Assembly: GCA_937926975.1 (NCBI GenBank)
Contig: CALBCJ010000014.1
Coordinates: 76,206 to 140,205 of the forward strand
DNA length: 64,000 nt
Reading direction: 5' to 3'
Source: an uncultured Propionibacteriaceae bacterium
GTDB lineage: Bacteria > Actinomycetota > Actinomycetes > Propionibacteriales > Propionibacteriaceae
Shown here: positions 27,873 to 37,922 of the stretch, in pieces
How positions within the stretch are numbered: the first letter of the stretch is position 1
How the letters are laid out: every line of letters starts with the position of its first letter
Position numbers and translations under genes: made by a program
The notes under the pieces: generated by a model
Databases searched by the model: none
What the model was told of the DNA's origin: nothing
What the model saw: the letters and a program-made list of their open reading frames with translations, nothing else

Positions 27873-29099
27873 ATGCGTACCGTGCTTCGAGTCATCGTCA
27901 CCATCGTCGTAGTGCTGGCCGTGGTCGGCGGCGGGACCGCCGGCTACAGCGCCTGGACCGGCCGGGCCCAGGGCAGTCCGCAGGCAGTCGACCTGTCCAC
28001 CGTCACCATCAGCGACACCCTGGCCGGCAAACGGATCCTCGCCTTCGGGGAGGCCACTCACGGCAACCACGAGTTCCAGCAGGTCCGTCTCCAGCTCAGC
28101 CAGCAGCTGACCCGGCGCGGCTTCCAGACCATCGCCTTCGAGGCCGACTACGCCAGCACCTGGGCCGCCAACGAGTGGGTCAACCTCCGGCCGGGGCGGG
28201 TCACCACCGCTGAGGAAGCCGCCTCGGTGCTCGGTTTCGCCGTGTACCGGACTCGGGAGACCGCCGACTGGCTGGCCTGGCTGCGGGCCGAGAACGAGCA
28301 GCGTCAGCCAGACCAGCGGATCCAGCTGGTGGGGATCGACTTCCAGCGTCCTGACGCGGCTCGGCTGATGCTGGACCAGGGCGTACGGGCCGTCAACCCG
28401 GCCCAGGCCGACCAGCTGGCCGGGGACCTGGCCCCGTACACCGAGGACTGGCTGGAGCGTGCCGACCCGGCAGGGCTGACCCGCTGCGCCGAGACCGCTC
28501 GTACCTGGCACGCCCGGCTGGCTGGCCAGCCAGCCCTGGCACAGGCGGCGCTGACGATCGCCCAGATGTGCGGTGCCCAGGCCGCCGGCGACGGCTACTC
28601 CCGGCTCCGGGACCGGTCCATGTTCGACAACCTGAACTGGCTGCTCGACACCACCCAGGCTCAGCACGTGCTGCTGTTCGCGCACTCCGGCCATGTCGAG
28701 AAGACCGGCTCCGGGTTCACCTTCGACCCGGGGATGGTGTCCCTGGGCAAGGCGGTCGCCGAGCGCTACCGGGACCAGTACGCGGTGATCGGATCAGACT
28801 TCCACCGCACCAGCGTGCGGGCCGGCTCCAGCCGGGGACGGCAGGTCTTCGAGATCACGAACCGCACTCCGCTGCGCGGCATCTTTGCTCAGACGTCGGT
28901 TGGGTACCTGGACTTCGCCGGTGCGGATGAGGTGAACCGGGCTCTGCTGGGACAGGCGCAGCCGGTGGGGAGCCTGGGGGACCAGGTGGGCTGGCTGAAC
29001 ATCTGGGTGCAGGCGTACCACAGTGTGTCGCTGGTGCCGGTGGAGGCGTTTGACGCGCTGGTGCTCGTGAGCGCGGCGACGCCGTCGACTCCGCTGTGA
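27873..29099 (+). CDS. Membrane-anchored erythromycin-esterase-like protein
   Basis: A 408-residue protein of the erythromycin esterase (EreA/EreB) superfamily. An N-terminal hydrophobic segment (about residues 4-27) suggests export or a membrane anchor, unlike cytoplasmic Ere enzymes. The core has the active-site opening ILAFGEATHGNHEF (about 53-66) and IAFEADYA, then the later His in FAHSGHVEK. The superfamily includes macrolide lactone hydrolases and succinoglycan-type esterases, so macrolide hydrolysis is not proven. The start is 1 bp after the permease stop, so the transporter and enzyme form one operon divergent from a two-component system. Confidence 0.85.
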   Translation: MRTVLRVIVTIVVVLAVVGGGTAGYSAWTGRAQGSPQAVDLSTVTISDTLAGKRILAFGEATHGNHEFQQVRLQLSQQLTRRGFQTIAFEADYASTWAANEWVNLRPGRVTTAEEAASVLGFAVYRTRETADWLAWLRAENEQRQPDQRIQLVGIDFQRPDAARLMLDQGVRAVNPAQADQLAGDLAPYTEDWLERADPAGLTRCAETARTWHARLAGQPALAQAALTIAQMCGAQAAGDGYSRLRDRSMFDNLNWLLDTTQAQHVLLFAHSGHVEKTGSGFTFDPGMVSLGKAVAERYRDQYAVIGSDFHRTSVRAGSSRGRQVFEITNRTPLRGIFAQTSVGYLDFAGADEVNRALLGQAQPVGSLGDQVGWLNIWVQAYHSVSLVPVEAFDALVLVSAATPSTPL

Positions 29100-29194
29100 G
29101 CCTGCCGCTGGGGGTGGCCTGGGGCCGGTCCGACCGGTGACCGGGCGCCCGCGCCACACCGGTCTTGGCGTTCAGCCGGACTAAGGTGCCCTGC

Positions 29195-29575
29195 ATGAAC
29201 TTCGAGAAGGTCATCTTCGGGTTCTTCGTGGTCCTGGCGGCCACCTTGAACTTTGGGTTCTGGACCGGGAGTATCGACATCGTCCACCACCACAATGTGC
29301 TCGAGCTGTACGCGGCCGTGGTGGTGAACCTGGTGGCCACGGTGCTCAAGTTCGGCGACCGGACCCAGATCGGAGCCGTCCACCTGGCGACCAGCCTCTG
29401 CGCCGACATCCAGCTGATCATTGCCGCGGCGGCCTATGTCTGGGCCTCGCAGCACGGGCCGATCTCACCTACCGACATGACCAATGTGGTGTCGCTGTCG
29501 GGCGGTGCCCTGTTCGCCAACGTGGTCTCGGTCGTTCTGCTGATCATCGAGACCAGCAGCTTCCGGCGACGCTGA
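29195..29575 (+). CDS. DUF6394 family small membrane protein
   Basis: A 126-residue protein with four membrane helices (about residues 3-22, 33-56, 66-88 and 100-122). The start MNFEKVIFGFFVVLAATLNFGF and the segment VVVNLVATVLKFGDRTQIGAV match the DUF6394 family as I know it. It overlaps the next gene, an RCK-type channel, by one base (TGATG), so the two are translationally coupled. That suggests a partner or accessory subunit of the channel, but no function is established. ATG 29195 excludes a short unrelated extension. Confidence 0.8.
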   Translation: MNFEKVIFGFFVVLAATLNFGFWTGSIDIVHHHNVLELYAAVVVNLVATVLKFGDRTQIGAVHLATSLCADIQLIIAAAAYVWASQHGPISPTDMTNVVSLSGGALFANVVSVVLLIIETSSFRRR

Positions 29576-31332
29576 TGCGCAACCCGCTACTCAGCCCGCA
29601 GGAGCGTCGCCCGAAACGGCACGGGGACCTTCGCCGCCGCCGGGTGAGCGTTCCGGTGGTGCCCCGGATCGATGCTCTTTTCCTGATCCTGCGCCGAATG
29701 CGGGCGCCGCTGCTGATCCTGGCCGGGGTGTACGTGGTCGCCATGGGCGGCTTCACCCTGGTGCCCGGCCAGGACGCCAACGGCAACCTGCGCTACATGT
29801 CGCTGTTCGAGGCGTTCTACTTCCTCTCCTACACCGCGACCACGATCGGTTTCGGTGAGCTGCCCTACCCGTTCACCCCGGCCCAGAGGCTGTGGACGAC
29901 GGTCTGCATCTACCTGTCAGTGCTGGCCTGGGCCTACGCCTTCGGGCAGCTGTTCCAGCTGATGCGCGACTCTGCCTTCCAGACCGCCATCGCCCGGCAG
30001 CGTTTCGCCGGGCGGATCCGGGCCTTCCGCGACGACTTCGTGATCATTGCCGGGTACGGGCACACCGGTCGGATGATCGCCCACGCTCTCGATGCCCGGG
30101 GTGAGCGGCTGGTGGTGCTCGACCGTCGGCAGGAACGGATCGACACCCTGGAGAGTGACCAGCTGGTGGGCGACGTGCCGGGCCTCGTGGCTGACGCCAG
30201 CAACGTCTCCCTGCTGGGCCTGGCCGGACTCGGCCACCCCCGCTGCAAGGCAGTGCTGGCGATGACCGAGGACGACGAGCAGAACCTGGGGCTCGTAATG
30301 GCGGCCCGCCTGCTGCGGCCCCAGGTCCGGGTGATCGCCCGCTGTGAGAGCCGGGAGACGGCGCTGCAGATGAGTCGCTTCGAGCCGGAGGCGGTGATCA
30401 ACCCGTTCGACCGGTACGGGGCGTACCTGGTGCTGATGATCCACCGGCCGGTGGCGTACCAGCTGGTGCGGTGGCTGCTGGCCGAGCCGGGGACCTCCAT
30501 GCCGGCCCGCCCCGAGGGACTGACCGACGGGCCCTGGGTGGTGCTCGCCGACGGAGAGTTCGGCCATGAGGTCGCGAACGACCTGCGCCGCGACGGTCTT
30601 GAGGTCCGCGTGGTCACCCCCGACGACGGCCCGGTCGACACCACCGGGATCGTCGGCTTCGTGGCCGGCACCTCCTCCGACACGACCAACCTCTCAGCCG
30701 CAGCCCGGATCCGGCTGATCAACCCGGAGATCTTCTTGTCGGTGCGCCAGCAGGAGCACAACAACCGGACCTTGATGACGGCCTTCTCCCCAGACTCGGA
30801 CTTCTTCCCTGGCGAGATCGTGGTCAACGAGTGCCTGGCGAGGATGGTCAGCCCCGGGTACTGGGGCTTTGTGGACTACGTGATGCGTTCTGAGAACGCC
30901 CGGGCGCAGGAGATCCTGAGCGAGCTGGTGTCGCGGGTCGGCAAGGCCACCCCGCACCACGGGCGGGTGACGGTCGGTGCTCGCGACACCCCTGCCGTGC
31001 AGCGCTGGCTGGGGAGCCGTACGCTCACCCTCGGTGACCTGCTCCGCAGCCCCAGCGACCGGCAGCGGACCCTGCCGGTCGTGGTGGTCGAGATGCTGCG
31101 GGACGGGGAGCGCACCATCCTTCCGCCGCCGGACCTGGAGCTGAGAAGCGGTGACAAGCTAGTGCTGGTGGGAACCCGGGACGCGCTGGACGACCTAGGG
31201 GAGGCCATGTACGACGACTCCACCCTGCAGTACCTGGTCACTGGGCGCGACGTCCCCACCTCGCTGGTCTGGCGCCTGGTCACCGGGCGGGTGCTGATCG
31301 GTGACCGCCGCGACTTTGGAGGCGAGTTCTAG
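29575..31332 (+). CDS. RCK-containing potassium-channel-like protein
   Basis: A 585-residue protein with an N-terminal 2TM ion-channel domain and tandem TrkA-N/TrkA-C (RCK) domains. The first helix lies near 40-62. The pore follows, with filter T90-I91-G92-F93-G94-E95, and the second helix near 108-130. The filter differs from canonical TVGYGD at Ile, Phe and Glu. A Rossmann start (VIIAGYGHTGRMIAHAL) lies near 160-177 and a second RCK set (WVVLADGEFGHEVANDL) near 320. It is coupled to the DUF6394 gene by TGATG overlap. Ion selectivity is not established because of the altered filter. Confidence 0.85.
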   Translation: MRNPLLSPQERRPKRHGDLRRRRVSVPVVPRIDALFLILRRMRAPLLILAGVYVVAMGGFTLVPGQDANGNLRYMSLFEAFYFLSYTATTIGFGELPYPFTPAQRLWTTVCIYLSVLAWAYAFGQLFQLMRDSAFQTAIARQRFAGRIRAFRDDFVIIAGYGHTGRMIAHALDARGERLVVLDRRQERIDTLESDQLVGDVPGLVADASNVSLLGLAGLGHPRCKAVLAMTEDDEQNLGLVMAARLLRPQVRVIARCESRETALQMSRFEPEAVINPFDRYGAYLVLMIHRPVAYQLVRWLLAEPGTSMPARPEGLTDGPWVVLADGEFGHEVANDLRRDGLEVRVVTPDDGPVDTTGIVGFVAGTSSDTTNLSAAARIRLINPEIFLSVRQQEHNNRTLMTAFSPDSDFFPGEIVVNECLARMVSPGYWGFVDYVMRSENARAQEILSELVSRVGKATPHHGRVTVGARDTPAVQRWLGSRTLTLGDLLRSPSDRQRTLPVVVVEMLRDGERTILPPPDLELRSGDKLVLVGTRDALDDLGEAMYDDSTLQYLVTGRDVPTSLVWRLVTGRVLIGDRRDFGGEF

Positions 31333-31353
31333 CAGCGACGGGTCTGGGGCGTA

Positions 31354-32079
31354 CTAGTCGGCGGCCCCGGTTCGGCGCAGCACCTCTGACAGGCGCTCGG
31401 CCGCGGCCATCACGGCGGCGGCGTGCAGCCGGCCCGGCTGCCGGGTGAGGCGCTCGATCGGCCCCGACACCGAGACCGCGGCGATCACCCGTCCGGAGGG
31501 AGCTCTGACCGGCGCCGAGACCGAGGCCACGCCCGGCTCGCGCTCCGCCACGGACTGGCACCAGCCGCGGCGACGGACCGCGGCCAGGGCCACGGCGGAG
31601 AAGTTGGCATCCTGCAGCCCGCGCTGGACCCGCTCCGGCTCCTCCCAGGCCAGCAGAACCTGGGCAGCGGAGCCCGCGCTCATGGTGAGGTGAGAACCCA
31701 CCGGCACCGTGTCCCGCAGGCCGGACGGGCGCTCGGCGGCCGCGGCGCAGACCCGGATGTCGCCCTGGCGGCGGAAGAGCTGGGCCGACTCACCGGTGAT
31801 GTCGCGCAGCCGGGCCAGGATCGGGCCGGCAGTGGCCAGTAGCCGGTCCTCACCTGCTGCGGAGGCGAGCTCGGTCAGGCGGGGGCCCAGCACGAACCGG
31901 CCGTGCAGGTCCCGGCTCACCAGCCGGTGGTGCTCCAGAGCCACGGCCAGGCGGTGCGCCGTTGGGCGGGCCAGCCCGGTTGCGGTGACCAGGCCGGCCA
32001 GGGTGGTTGGCCCAGTCTCCAGCGCACTCAGCACCAGGGCTGCCTTGTCGAGAACACCGACCCCACTCCCATTGTCCAT
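31354..32079 (-). CDS. IclR-family regulator of leuCD (NdgR/LtbR-like)
   Basis: A 241-residue IclR-type regulator. The N-terminal winged helix (about 10-70) begins GVGVLDKAALVLSALETGPTTLAGLVTATGLARPTAHRLAVAL, and the IclR effector domain follows. Its place directly upstream and divergent from leuC is the conserved position of NdgR/AreB (Streptomyces) and LtbR (Corynebacterium), which control leucine and related amino acid genes. ATG 32079 has a TAGTAT hexamer 6 nt upstream on the minus strand, suggesting a leaderless mRNA. Confidence 0.88.
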   Translation of the reverse strand: MDNGSGVGVLDKAALVLSALETGPTTLAGLVTATGLARPTAHRLAVALEHHRLVSRDLHGRFVLGPRLTELASAAGEDRLLATAGPILARLRDITGESAQLFRRQGDIRVCAAAAERPSGLRDTVPVGSHLTMSAGSAAQVLLAWEEPERVQRGLQDANFSAVALAAVRRRGWCQSVAEREPGVASVSAPVRAPSGRVIAAVSVSGPIERLTRQPGRLHAAAVMAAAERLSEVLRRTGAAD

Positions 32080-32176
32080 AATCTGATACTAACGTTCCAT
32101 ATAGTGACTGGTCTAGTTCCTATACTGAGCCCGCTGCGCCGCTCGCTTGGGCGGTGGCTCAACGGAGCGAGGAGAG
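32080..32176. promoter_or_regulatory. Divergent iclR/leuC promoter-operator region
   Basis: This 97-bp gap is markedly AT-rich for the genome from 32080 to 32126. It holds a minus-strand TAGTAT (32086-32091) 6 nt from the iclR start and a plus-strand TATACT (32121-32126) usable for leuC. GTTCCATATAGTG at 32094-32106 lies between the promoters and resembles half of a leu operator; it is the likely IclR-family binding site. A GAGGAGAG ribosome site ends directly before the leuC ATG. Confidence 0.55.
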
Positions 32177-33574
<1,398 letters not shown>

Positions 33575-33590
33575 GCGCCAGGAGCAGACC

Positions 33591-34196
33591 ATGGACAGAT
33601 TTACTTCCCACACTGGGATTGCGGTTCCACTGCGGCGCAGCAACGTCGACACCGACCAGATCATCCCCGCGGTCTACCTCAAGCGGGTCACCCGGTCCGG
33701 CTTTGAGGACGGGCTTTTTGCCGCCTGGCGCTCCGATCCCGCCTTCGTGCTGAACCAGGCGCCCTACCGAGAAGGCTCAGTCCTCGTCGCAGGCCCAGAC
33801 TTCGGGACCGGCTCATCGCGCGAGCACGCGGTCTGGGCGCTGCAGAACTACGGCTTCCGGGTCGTGATCGGGTCCCGCTTCGGAGACATCTTCCGCGGGA
33901 ACGCAGGCAAGGCCGGGCTCCTGATCGCGACCGTCGACCAGGAGGTGGTCGAGCAGCTCTGGGCGCTGCTCGAGGCCTACCCGGGCCAGGTGGTCGAGGT
34001 TGATCTCACCGAGTGCGAGATTCGGGCCGGGGACCAGCGGTTTGAGTTCCAGATCGATGAGTACACCCGGCACCGGCTGCTGAACGGCCTGGACGATATT
34101 GCAGTCACTCTGCAGCACGAGGCTGCGATCGCGGCGTACGAGGCGAGCCGGCGCGACTGCCGCCCGACCACCCTGCCCGTGCGGACCGCCGGCTGA
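33591..34196 (+). CDS. leuD: 3-isopropylmalate dehydratase small subunit
   Basis: LeuD (201 residues), the swivelling-domain partner of LeuC. It begins MDRFTSHTGIAVPLRRSNVDTDQIIPA and has the conserved GPDFGTGSSREHAVWALQ and SRFGDIFRGNAGKAGLL segments. The gene follows leuC by 17 bp with an AGGAG-type ribosome site. A 115-bp gap holding short inverted repeats (34248-34265 and 34266-34278) separates it from the HU-like gene; these could be a weak terminator or promoter control. Confidence 0.97.
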   Translation: MDRFTSHTGIAVPLRRSNVDTDQIIPAVYLKRVTRSGFEDGLFAAWRSDPAFVLNQAPYREGSVLVAGPDFGTGSSREHAVWALQNYGFRVVIGSRFGDIFRGNAGKAGLLIATVDQEVVEQLWALLEAYPGQVVEVDLTECEIRAGDQRFEFQIDEYTRHRLLNGLDDIAVTLQHEAAIAAYEASRRDCRPTTLPVRTAG

Positions 34197-34311
34197 CAGC
34201 TTGGTTGGGCATCTCTCACCCCGGCTACCGGTGCTGCTCTCCTGTCACTAGACTTTCGGCTCTAGACAGTCGCACTGTGCGGTTGTTCTGGATGGGGTAT
34301 GGGGGCAAACA

Positions 34312-34605
34312 GTGAATAAGGGAGAGTTGGTCGAGTCGATCGCGCGCGGCTACTACGACGGCCGGCGAGCGGAGGCTGAGCTGGCGCTCAAGGCGGTCGT
34401 CGAGACGGTCATGCTCGAGACCGCCCGGACCGGGCGAGTCGCGATCTCCGGGTTCGGGATCTTCGAAAAGCTGCACCGCGAGGCGCGGACGGTTCGCAAT
34501 CCGAAGACCGGGGCTCGCAAGGCCGTCGATGCCAAGGACTATGTCCGCTTCCGCGCCGGGACCCGGCTCGAAGGCATGGTCTCGGGAGCGATCCCGCTCG
34601 GCTGA
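34312..34605 (+). CDS. HU-family DNA-binding protein
   Basis: A 97-residue histone-like protein. It has the HU fold with start MNKGELVESIAR, the core RTGRVAISGFGIFEKLHREARTVRNPKTG with the DNA-intercalating NP near residues 62-63, and a C-terminal FRAGTRLEGMVSG helix. It lacks the long Lys/Ala-rich tail of mycobacterial HupB, so it is the short form. It sits between leuCD and plsC, where actinobacteria often carry HU, and starts at GTG 34312. It should bend and compact DNA. Confidence 0.92.
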   Translation: MNKGELVESIARGYYDGRRAEAELALKAVVETVMLETARTGRVAISGFGIFEKLHREARTVRNPKTGARKAVDAKDYVRFRAGTRLEGMVSGAIPLG

Positions 34606-34669
34606 GCCGGCTCGGTGGCGCTGGCCGACAGGTACGGCGCCACCGGGCGCTGCCCGAGCTCTCACTGGC

Positions 34670-34688
34670 GACTGCTGTCACGGCAGTC
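34670..34688 (+). terminator. Possible terminator hairpin after the HU gene
   Basis: GACTGC (34670-34675) pairs with GCAGTC (34683-34688) across a 7-nt loop, 65 bp after the HU stop. There is no T-run; the call is weak. Confidence 0.35.
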
Positions 34689-34768
34689 GGGGGTCCCATC
34701 GACTCCCCGTCGTCTGCTTGTCCTGGCCTGGGCCGGTACGGTAGCCGCGAGACGGAGGAGGAAAGCGG

Positions 34769-35596
34769 ATGGGTGGCAGCCGGGTGAGCACCGTTTCTGC
34801 AGCGTCAGGGCGGCTGCCCGCTCTCGAGCTGGTCAACCACGAGCCTGCGGAGCCCGCCTACCGACGGCTGGCGTGTCTGGTGAGCCGACTGATGCCCCTG
34901 GTGGGGCGGCGCGAGTGGTCCGGTCAGGAGCGTGTGCCCGCCGAGGGCGGGCTGCTGGTGGTTGCCAACCACACCTCTCACTTCGACCCGCTGGTGATCG
35001 GGCAGTTTCTGATCTGGTCGGGGCGGTGGCCCCGGTTTCTGGGCAAGGTACAGATCTTCCGTACTCCCGGGCTGGGCTGGCTGGCTCGGGCCTGCGGTCA
35101 GATCTCGGTCGAGCGCCACACAGAGCGCGCTGCCGACGCGCTGCGGGCTGCAGAGTCCGCACTGGCCGAGGGCAAGTGCGTGGCGATCTATCCCGAGGGC
35201 ACGCTGACGCAGGACCCCGAGGGCTGGCCGATGACGGCCAAGTCGGGCGCCGCCCGGCTAGCCCTGGCAACTGGGGTGCCGGTGCTGCCGGTGGCCCAGT
35301 GGGGCAGTCAGTTCTTCATGCCCGCACGCCGCCGCGGATTTCCTTTCGTCCTGGGGCGTCGGCACCGCTTCCAGGTGGCCTGCGGTGAGCCGGTCCCCCT
35401 CGACGACCTGCGCGGGACGCCTGTCACCAAGGACGTGCTGACCGAGGCGAGCACCCGGATCATCGACTCCCTGACCGCCCTGGTCGAGCAGCTGCGCGGC
35501 GAGACCTCCGGTCCCGAGCGCTGGGACCCGAGAGCAGGTCGGCGGCTGCCCGTACGCGGCCTGGCGGGGGAGGGGCCGACCTCGCTGTCCGCCTGA
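34769..35596 (+). CDS. plsC: 1-acyl-glycerol-3-phosphate acyltransferase
   Basis: A 275-residue PlsC-family acyltransferase that makes phosphatidic acid. The HX4D motif is NHTSHFDP near residues 70-77; FRTPGLGWLARACGQISVER and the acceptor motif YPEGTLT follow. ATG 34769 has a strong GGAGGAGGAAAG ribosome site. The N-terminus is soluble, with about 40 residues before the core. It is followed by ddl after 53 bp, so lipid and peptidoglycan precursor genes are adjacent. Other PlsC-like acceptors are possible. Confidence 0.9.
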   Translation: MGGSRVSTVSAASGRLPALELVNHEPAEPAYRRLACLVSRLMPLVGRREWSGQERVPAEGGLLVVANHTSHFDPLVIGQFLIWSGRWPRFLGKVQIFRTPGLGWLARACGQISVERHTERAADALRAAESALAEGKCVAIYPEGTLTQDPEGWPMTAKSGAARLALATGVPVLPVAQWGSQFFMPARRRGFPFVLGRRHRFQVACGEPVPLDDLRGTPVTKDVLTEASTRIIDSLTALVEQLRGETSGPERWDPRAGRRLPVRGLAGEGPTSLSA

Positions 35597-35649
35597 GCCG
35601 ACCGGCTGCTCGGTAGGGTGGGGCCGACCACCAACTGAGGGAGCCTGGG

Positions 35650-36762
35650 ATGGAACCTGTCCGCGTCCTGCTGGTCTTCGGCGGTGACTCCAGCGAGCAC
35701 GAGATCTCGTGCCTGACCGCTCGCGGCGTCCTGGCCGCGGTCGACGCGGACCGTTTCCGTGTCACCTGCGTGGGGATCACATCCCAGGGACGCTGGGTGA
35801 TGGTTCCGCCGGAGCAGGTGAGCACGTACCAGATCGGCCCTGACGGCTCCCTGCCGACGGTGGACCCTAGCCTCGACGACGCCGTCCTGGTCCGTACCGC
35901 CGACGGCCTCGAGGTGGGGCGCCGTCTGGGTGACCGAGTCGTTGACCTGGTGACGGTGGACGTAGCCTTCGCTCTGCTGCACGGTCCGTTCGGGGAGGAC
36001 GGGACGATCCAGGGGCTGTTCGAGCTGATGGGGGTCCGCTACGTCGGTGCCGGTGTCCTGGCCAGTGCGGTCTGCCAGGACAAGGTGGCGATGAAGCACC
36101 AGCTGCAGGCCCACCAGATCCCCGTGGTCCCGTTCGTGGGCTTCGACCAGTACCGCTGGCAGACCGACCGGGCCGGAGTCCTCGGTGAGATCAGCGCACT
36201 GGGGTACCCGCTGTTCGTCAAGCCCAGCCGGGGAGGGTCGTCGATCGGGATCAGCCGGGTCGCAGGTGAGCAGGACCTGGAGGCAGCGGTCTCGACGGCT
36301 CAGCGGTACGACCCGACCGTGGTTGTGGAGCAGGGGCTGGACGGGGTCCGGGAGATCGAGTGCGCAGTGCTGGGCGATCCGGGCCAGGGGGAGGTCCGGG
36401 TCTCGCTGCCCGGCGAGATCATCGTGGGCGGCGAGCACTCCTTCTACGACTTCGAGGCCAAGTACCTGCCGGGGCAGCCGGTGTCGCTGGACACCCCAGC
36501 CCGCCTTGAGCCCCAGGTCCAGGAGCAGGTGCAGGACCTGGCGCTGGCCTCGTACCGGGCGCTCGGGGTGGAGGGGCTGGCCCGGGTCGACACCTTCGTC
36601 CTGCCCACCGGCGAGGTACTGGTGAATGAGCTCAACACCATGCCAGGGTTCACTCCCACCTCTATGTTCCCCCGGCTGTGGGAGGTCTCAGGACTGGGCT
36701 ACACCGACCTGCTGTCGACCCTGCTCGACATGGCCCTGGCCCGGCCCCTCGGCCTTCGGTAG
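35650..36762 (+). CDS. ddl: D-alanine--D-alanine ligase
   Basis: Ddl (370 residues) makes the D-Ala-D-Ala dipeptide for peptidoglycan. The N-terminal motif VLLVFGGDSSEHEIS, the LLHGPFGEDGTIQG segment, the ATP-grasp loops (VKPSRGGSSIGISRV) and the metal ligands in VNELNTMPGFT are all present. Y in the FYDFEAKY segment is that of a normal D-Ala-D-Ala enzyme rather than a D-Ala-D-Lac variant. ATG 35650 has a GAGGGAG ribosome site, and TAGGGT at 35614-35619 is a possible -10. Confidence 0.96.
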   Translation: MEPVRVLLVFGGDSSEHEISCLTARGVLAAVDADRFRVTCVGITSQGRWVMVPPEQVSTYQIGPDGSLPTVDPSLDDAVLVRTADGLEVGRRLGDRVVDLVTVDVAFALLHGPFGEDGTIQGLFELMGVRYVGAGVLASAVCQDKVAMKHQLQAHQIPVVPFVGFDQYRWQTDRAGVLGEISALGYPLFVKPSRGGSSIGISRVAGEQDLEAAVSTAQRYDPTVVVEQGLDGVREIECAVLGDPGQGEVRVSLPGEIIVGGEHSFYDFEAKYLPGQPVSLDTPARLEPQVQEQVQDLALASYRALGVEGLARVDTFVLPTGEVLVNELNTMPGFTPTSMFPRLWEVSGLGYTDLLSTLLDMALARPLGLR

Positions 36763-36873
36763 ACCGGCCGCTGGCCGCCCTCGGACGGCTGGGCCCGGCA
36801 GGGGGCCAGCCCATCGCCCGGGCGCTCGCAGAGGTGGTCCGTGCCCCCTCCTGGCGTGGCCTCCCGGACCCGG

Positions 36874-36879
36874 TACGGT
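36874..36879 (+). promoter_or_regulatory. -10 hexamer TACGGT for thiL
   Basis: TACGGT ends 7 nt before ATG 36887 and no ribosome site is present, indicating a leaderless transcript. Confidence 0.45.
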
Positions 36880-36886
36880 GACGGCC

Positions 36887-37840
36887 ATGGTCACACCGAG
36901 CGGCACCACCGTGGGATCTGTCGGCGAGCTCGCCACTATCGACCGGATCACCGCCGGGCTCACGATGGGGCCGGCAGTCGCGGTCGGCCCGGGCGACGAC
37001 GGCGCGGTCTTCCTGCTCAACGGGTCGGCCGTCGCCAGTACGGACACCTTGGTCGAGTCGGTTCACTTTCGCCGGGACTGGGTTTCGGCCGAGAAGCTTG
37101 GTCGGCGCGCGGTGGCCTGTGCGGCCGCTGACATCGAGGCGATGGGCGCCCGCCAGGGCTTCCTGCTGACGGCCGTCTCGGTGCCCAGCGAGACCCCGGT
37201 GAGCTGGCTCGACGACCTGGCCCGGGGGATCCGCAGCGAGTGCGAGCTGGCGGAGGCGTCCTGGGTCGGGGGAGACCTCACCCGAGGTCCGCAGATCACC
37301 GTGACGGTCACCGTGGTCGGTGAGCTGCGGGGGCGGGCCCCGGTCCTGCGCAGCGGAGCCAACCCCGGAGATGTGGTGGCCTACCGGGGCCGGCTCGGCT
37401 GGTCGGCAGGGGGCCTGGCCGTCCTCAGCCGGGGCTTCCGGTCCCCGCGGGCCCTGGTCGAGGCCTACCAGTACCCCCAGGTTGGGTACGGGACCGGGGC
37501 TGAGGCCCAGGCGGCCGGCGCGACGGCCATGGCGGACGTCAGCGACGGCCTGATCGCCGACCTGGGGCACATCGCGGCCGCCTCCGAGGTCCAGGTCGAT
37601 ATCGACACGGCGCGGTTCGACATTCCGGAACCGCTGCGGGCAGTGGCCGCCGCGACAGGCTCCGACCCGCTGCGGTTCATCCTGACCGGGGGTGAGGACC
37701 ACGCCCTCGTGGCGACCTTCCCGTTCGGGCAGGTCCCGCCCGAGTGGCAGGTGATCGGCACCGTCGCCGAGGGGGAGCCCTGCGTTCTGGTCGACGGAGA
37801 GACCAGCGAGGCCAGCGGCTGGGACCACTTCCGTTCCTGA
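36887..37840 (+). CDS. thiL: Thiamine-monophosphate kinase
   Basis: ThiL (317 residues) phosphorylates thiamine monophosphate to the active cofactor thiamine diphosphate. The AIR-synthase-like fold is clear: GPGDDGAVF near residues 34-42, STDTLVESVHFRRDW near 51-65, and MADVSDGLIADLGHIA near 210-225. ATG 36887 is favoured because a -10-like TACGGT lies 7 nt upstream and the protein then begins like its relatives. It follows ddl by 124 bp and precedes ftsK. Confidence 0.92.
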   Translation: MVTPSGTTVGSVGELATIDRITAGLTMGPAVAVGPGDDGAVFLLNGSAVASTDTLVESVHFRRDWVSAEKLGRRAVACAAADIEAMGARQGFLLTAVSVPSETPVSWLDDLARGIRSECELAEASWVGGDLTRGPQITVTVTVVGELRGRAPVLRSGANPGDVVAYRGRLGWSAGGLAVLSRGFRSPRALVEAYQYPQVGYGTGAEAQAAGATAMADVSDGLIADLGHIAAASEVQVDIDTARFDIPEPLRAVAAATGSDPLRFILTGGEDHALVATFPFGQVPPEWQVIGTVAEGEPCVLVDGETSEASGWDHFRS

Positions 37841-37910
37841 GCCACCAGCCCAGCAGGCTCGACCTCCCGAGGCTGCGGCGAGGCTTCCGGGCCGGGCGGG
37901 AAGGGTCGTC

Positions 37911-37916
37911 TAGGCT
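37911..37916 (+). promoter_or_regulatory. -10 hexamer TAGGCT for ftsK
   Basis: TAGGCT ends 6 nt before ATG 37923. No ribosome site precedes the ATG, so the ftsK mRNA is probably leaderless. Confidence 0.5.
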
Positions 37917-37922
37917 GATCGT

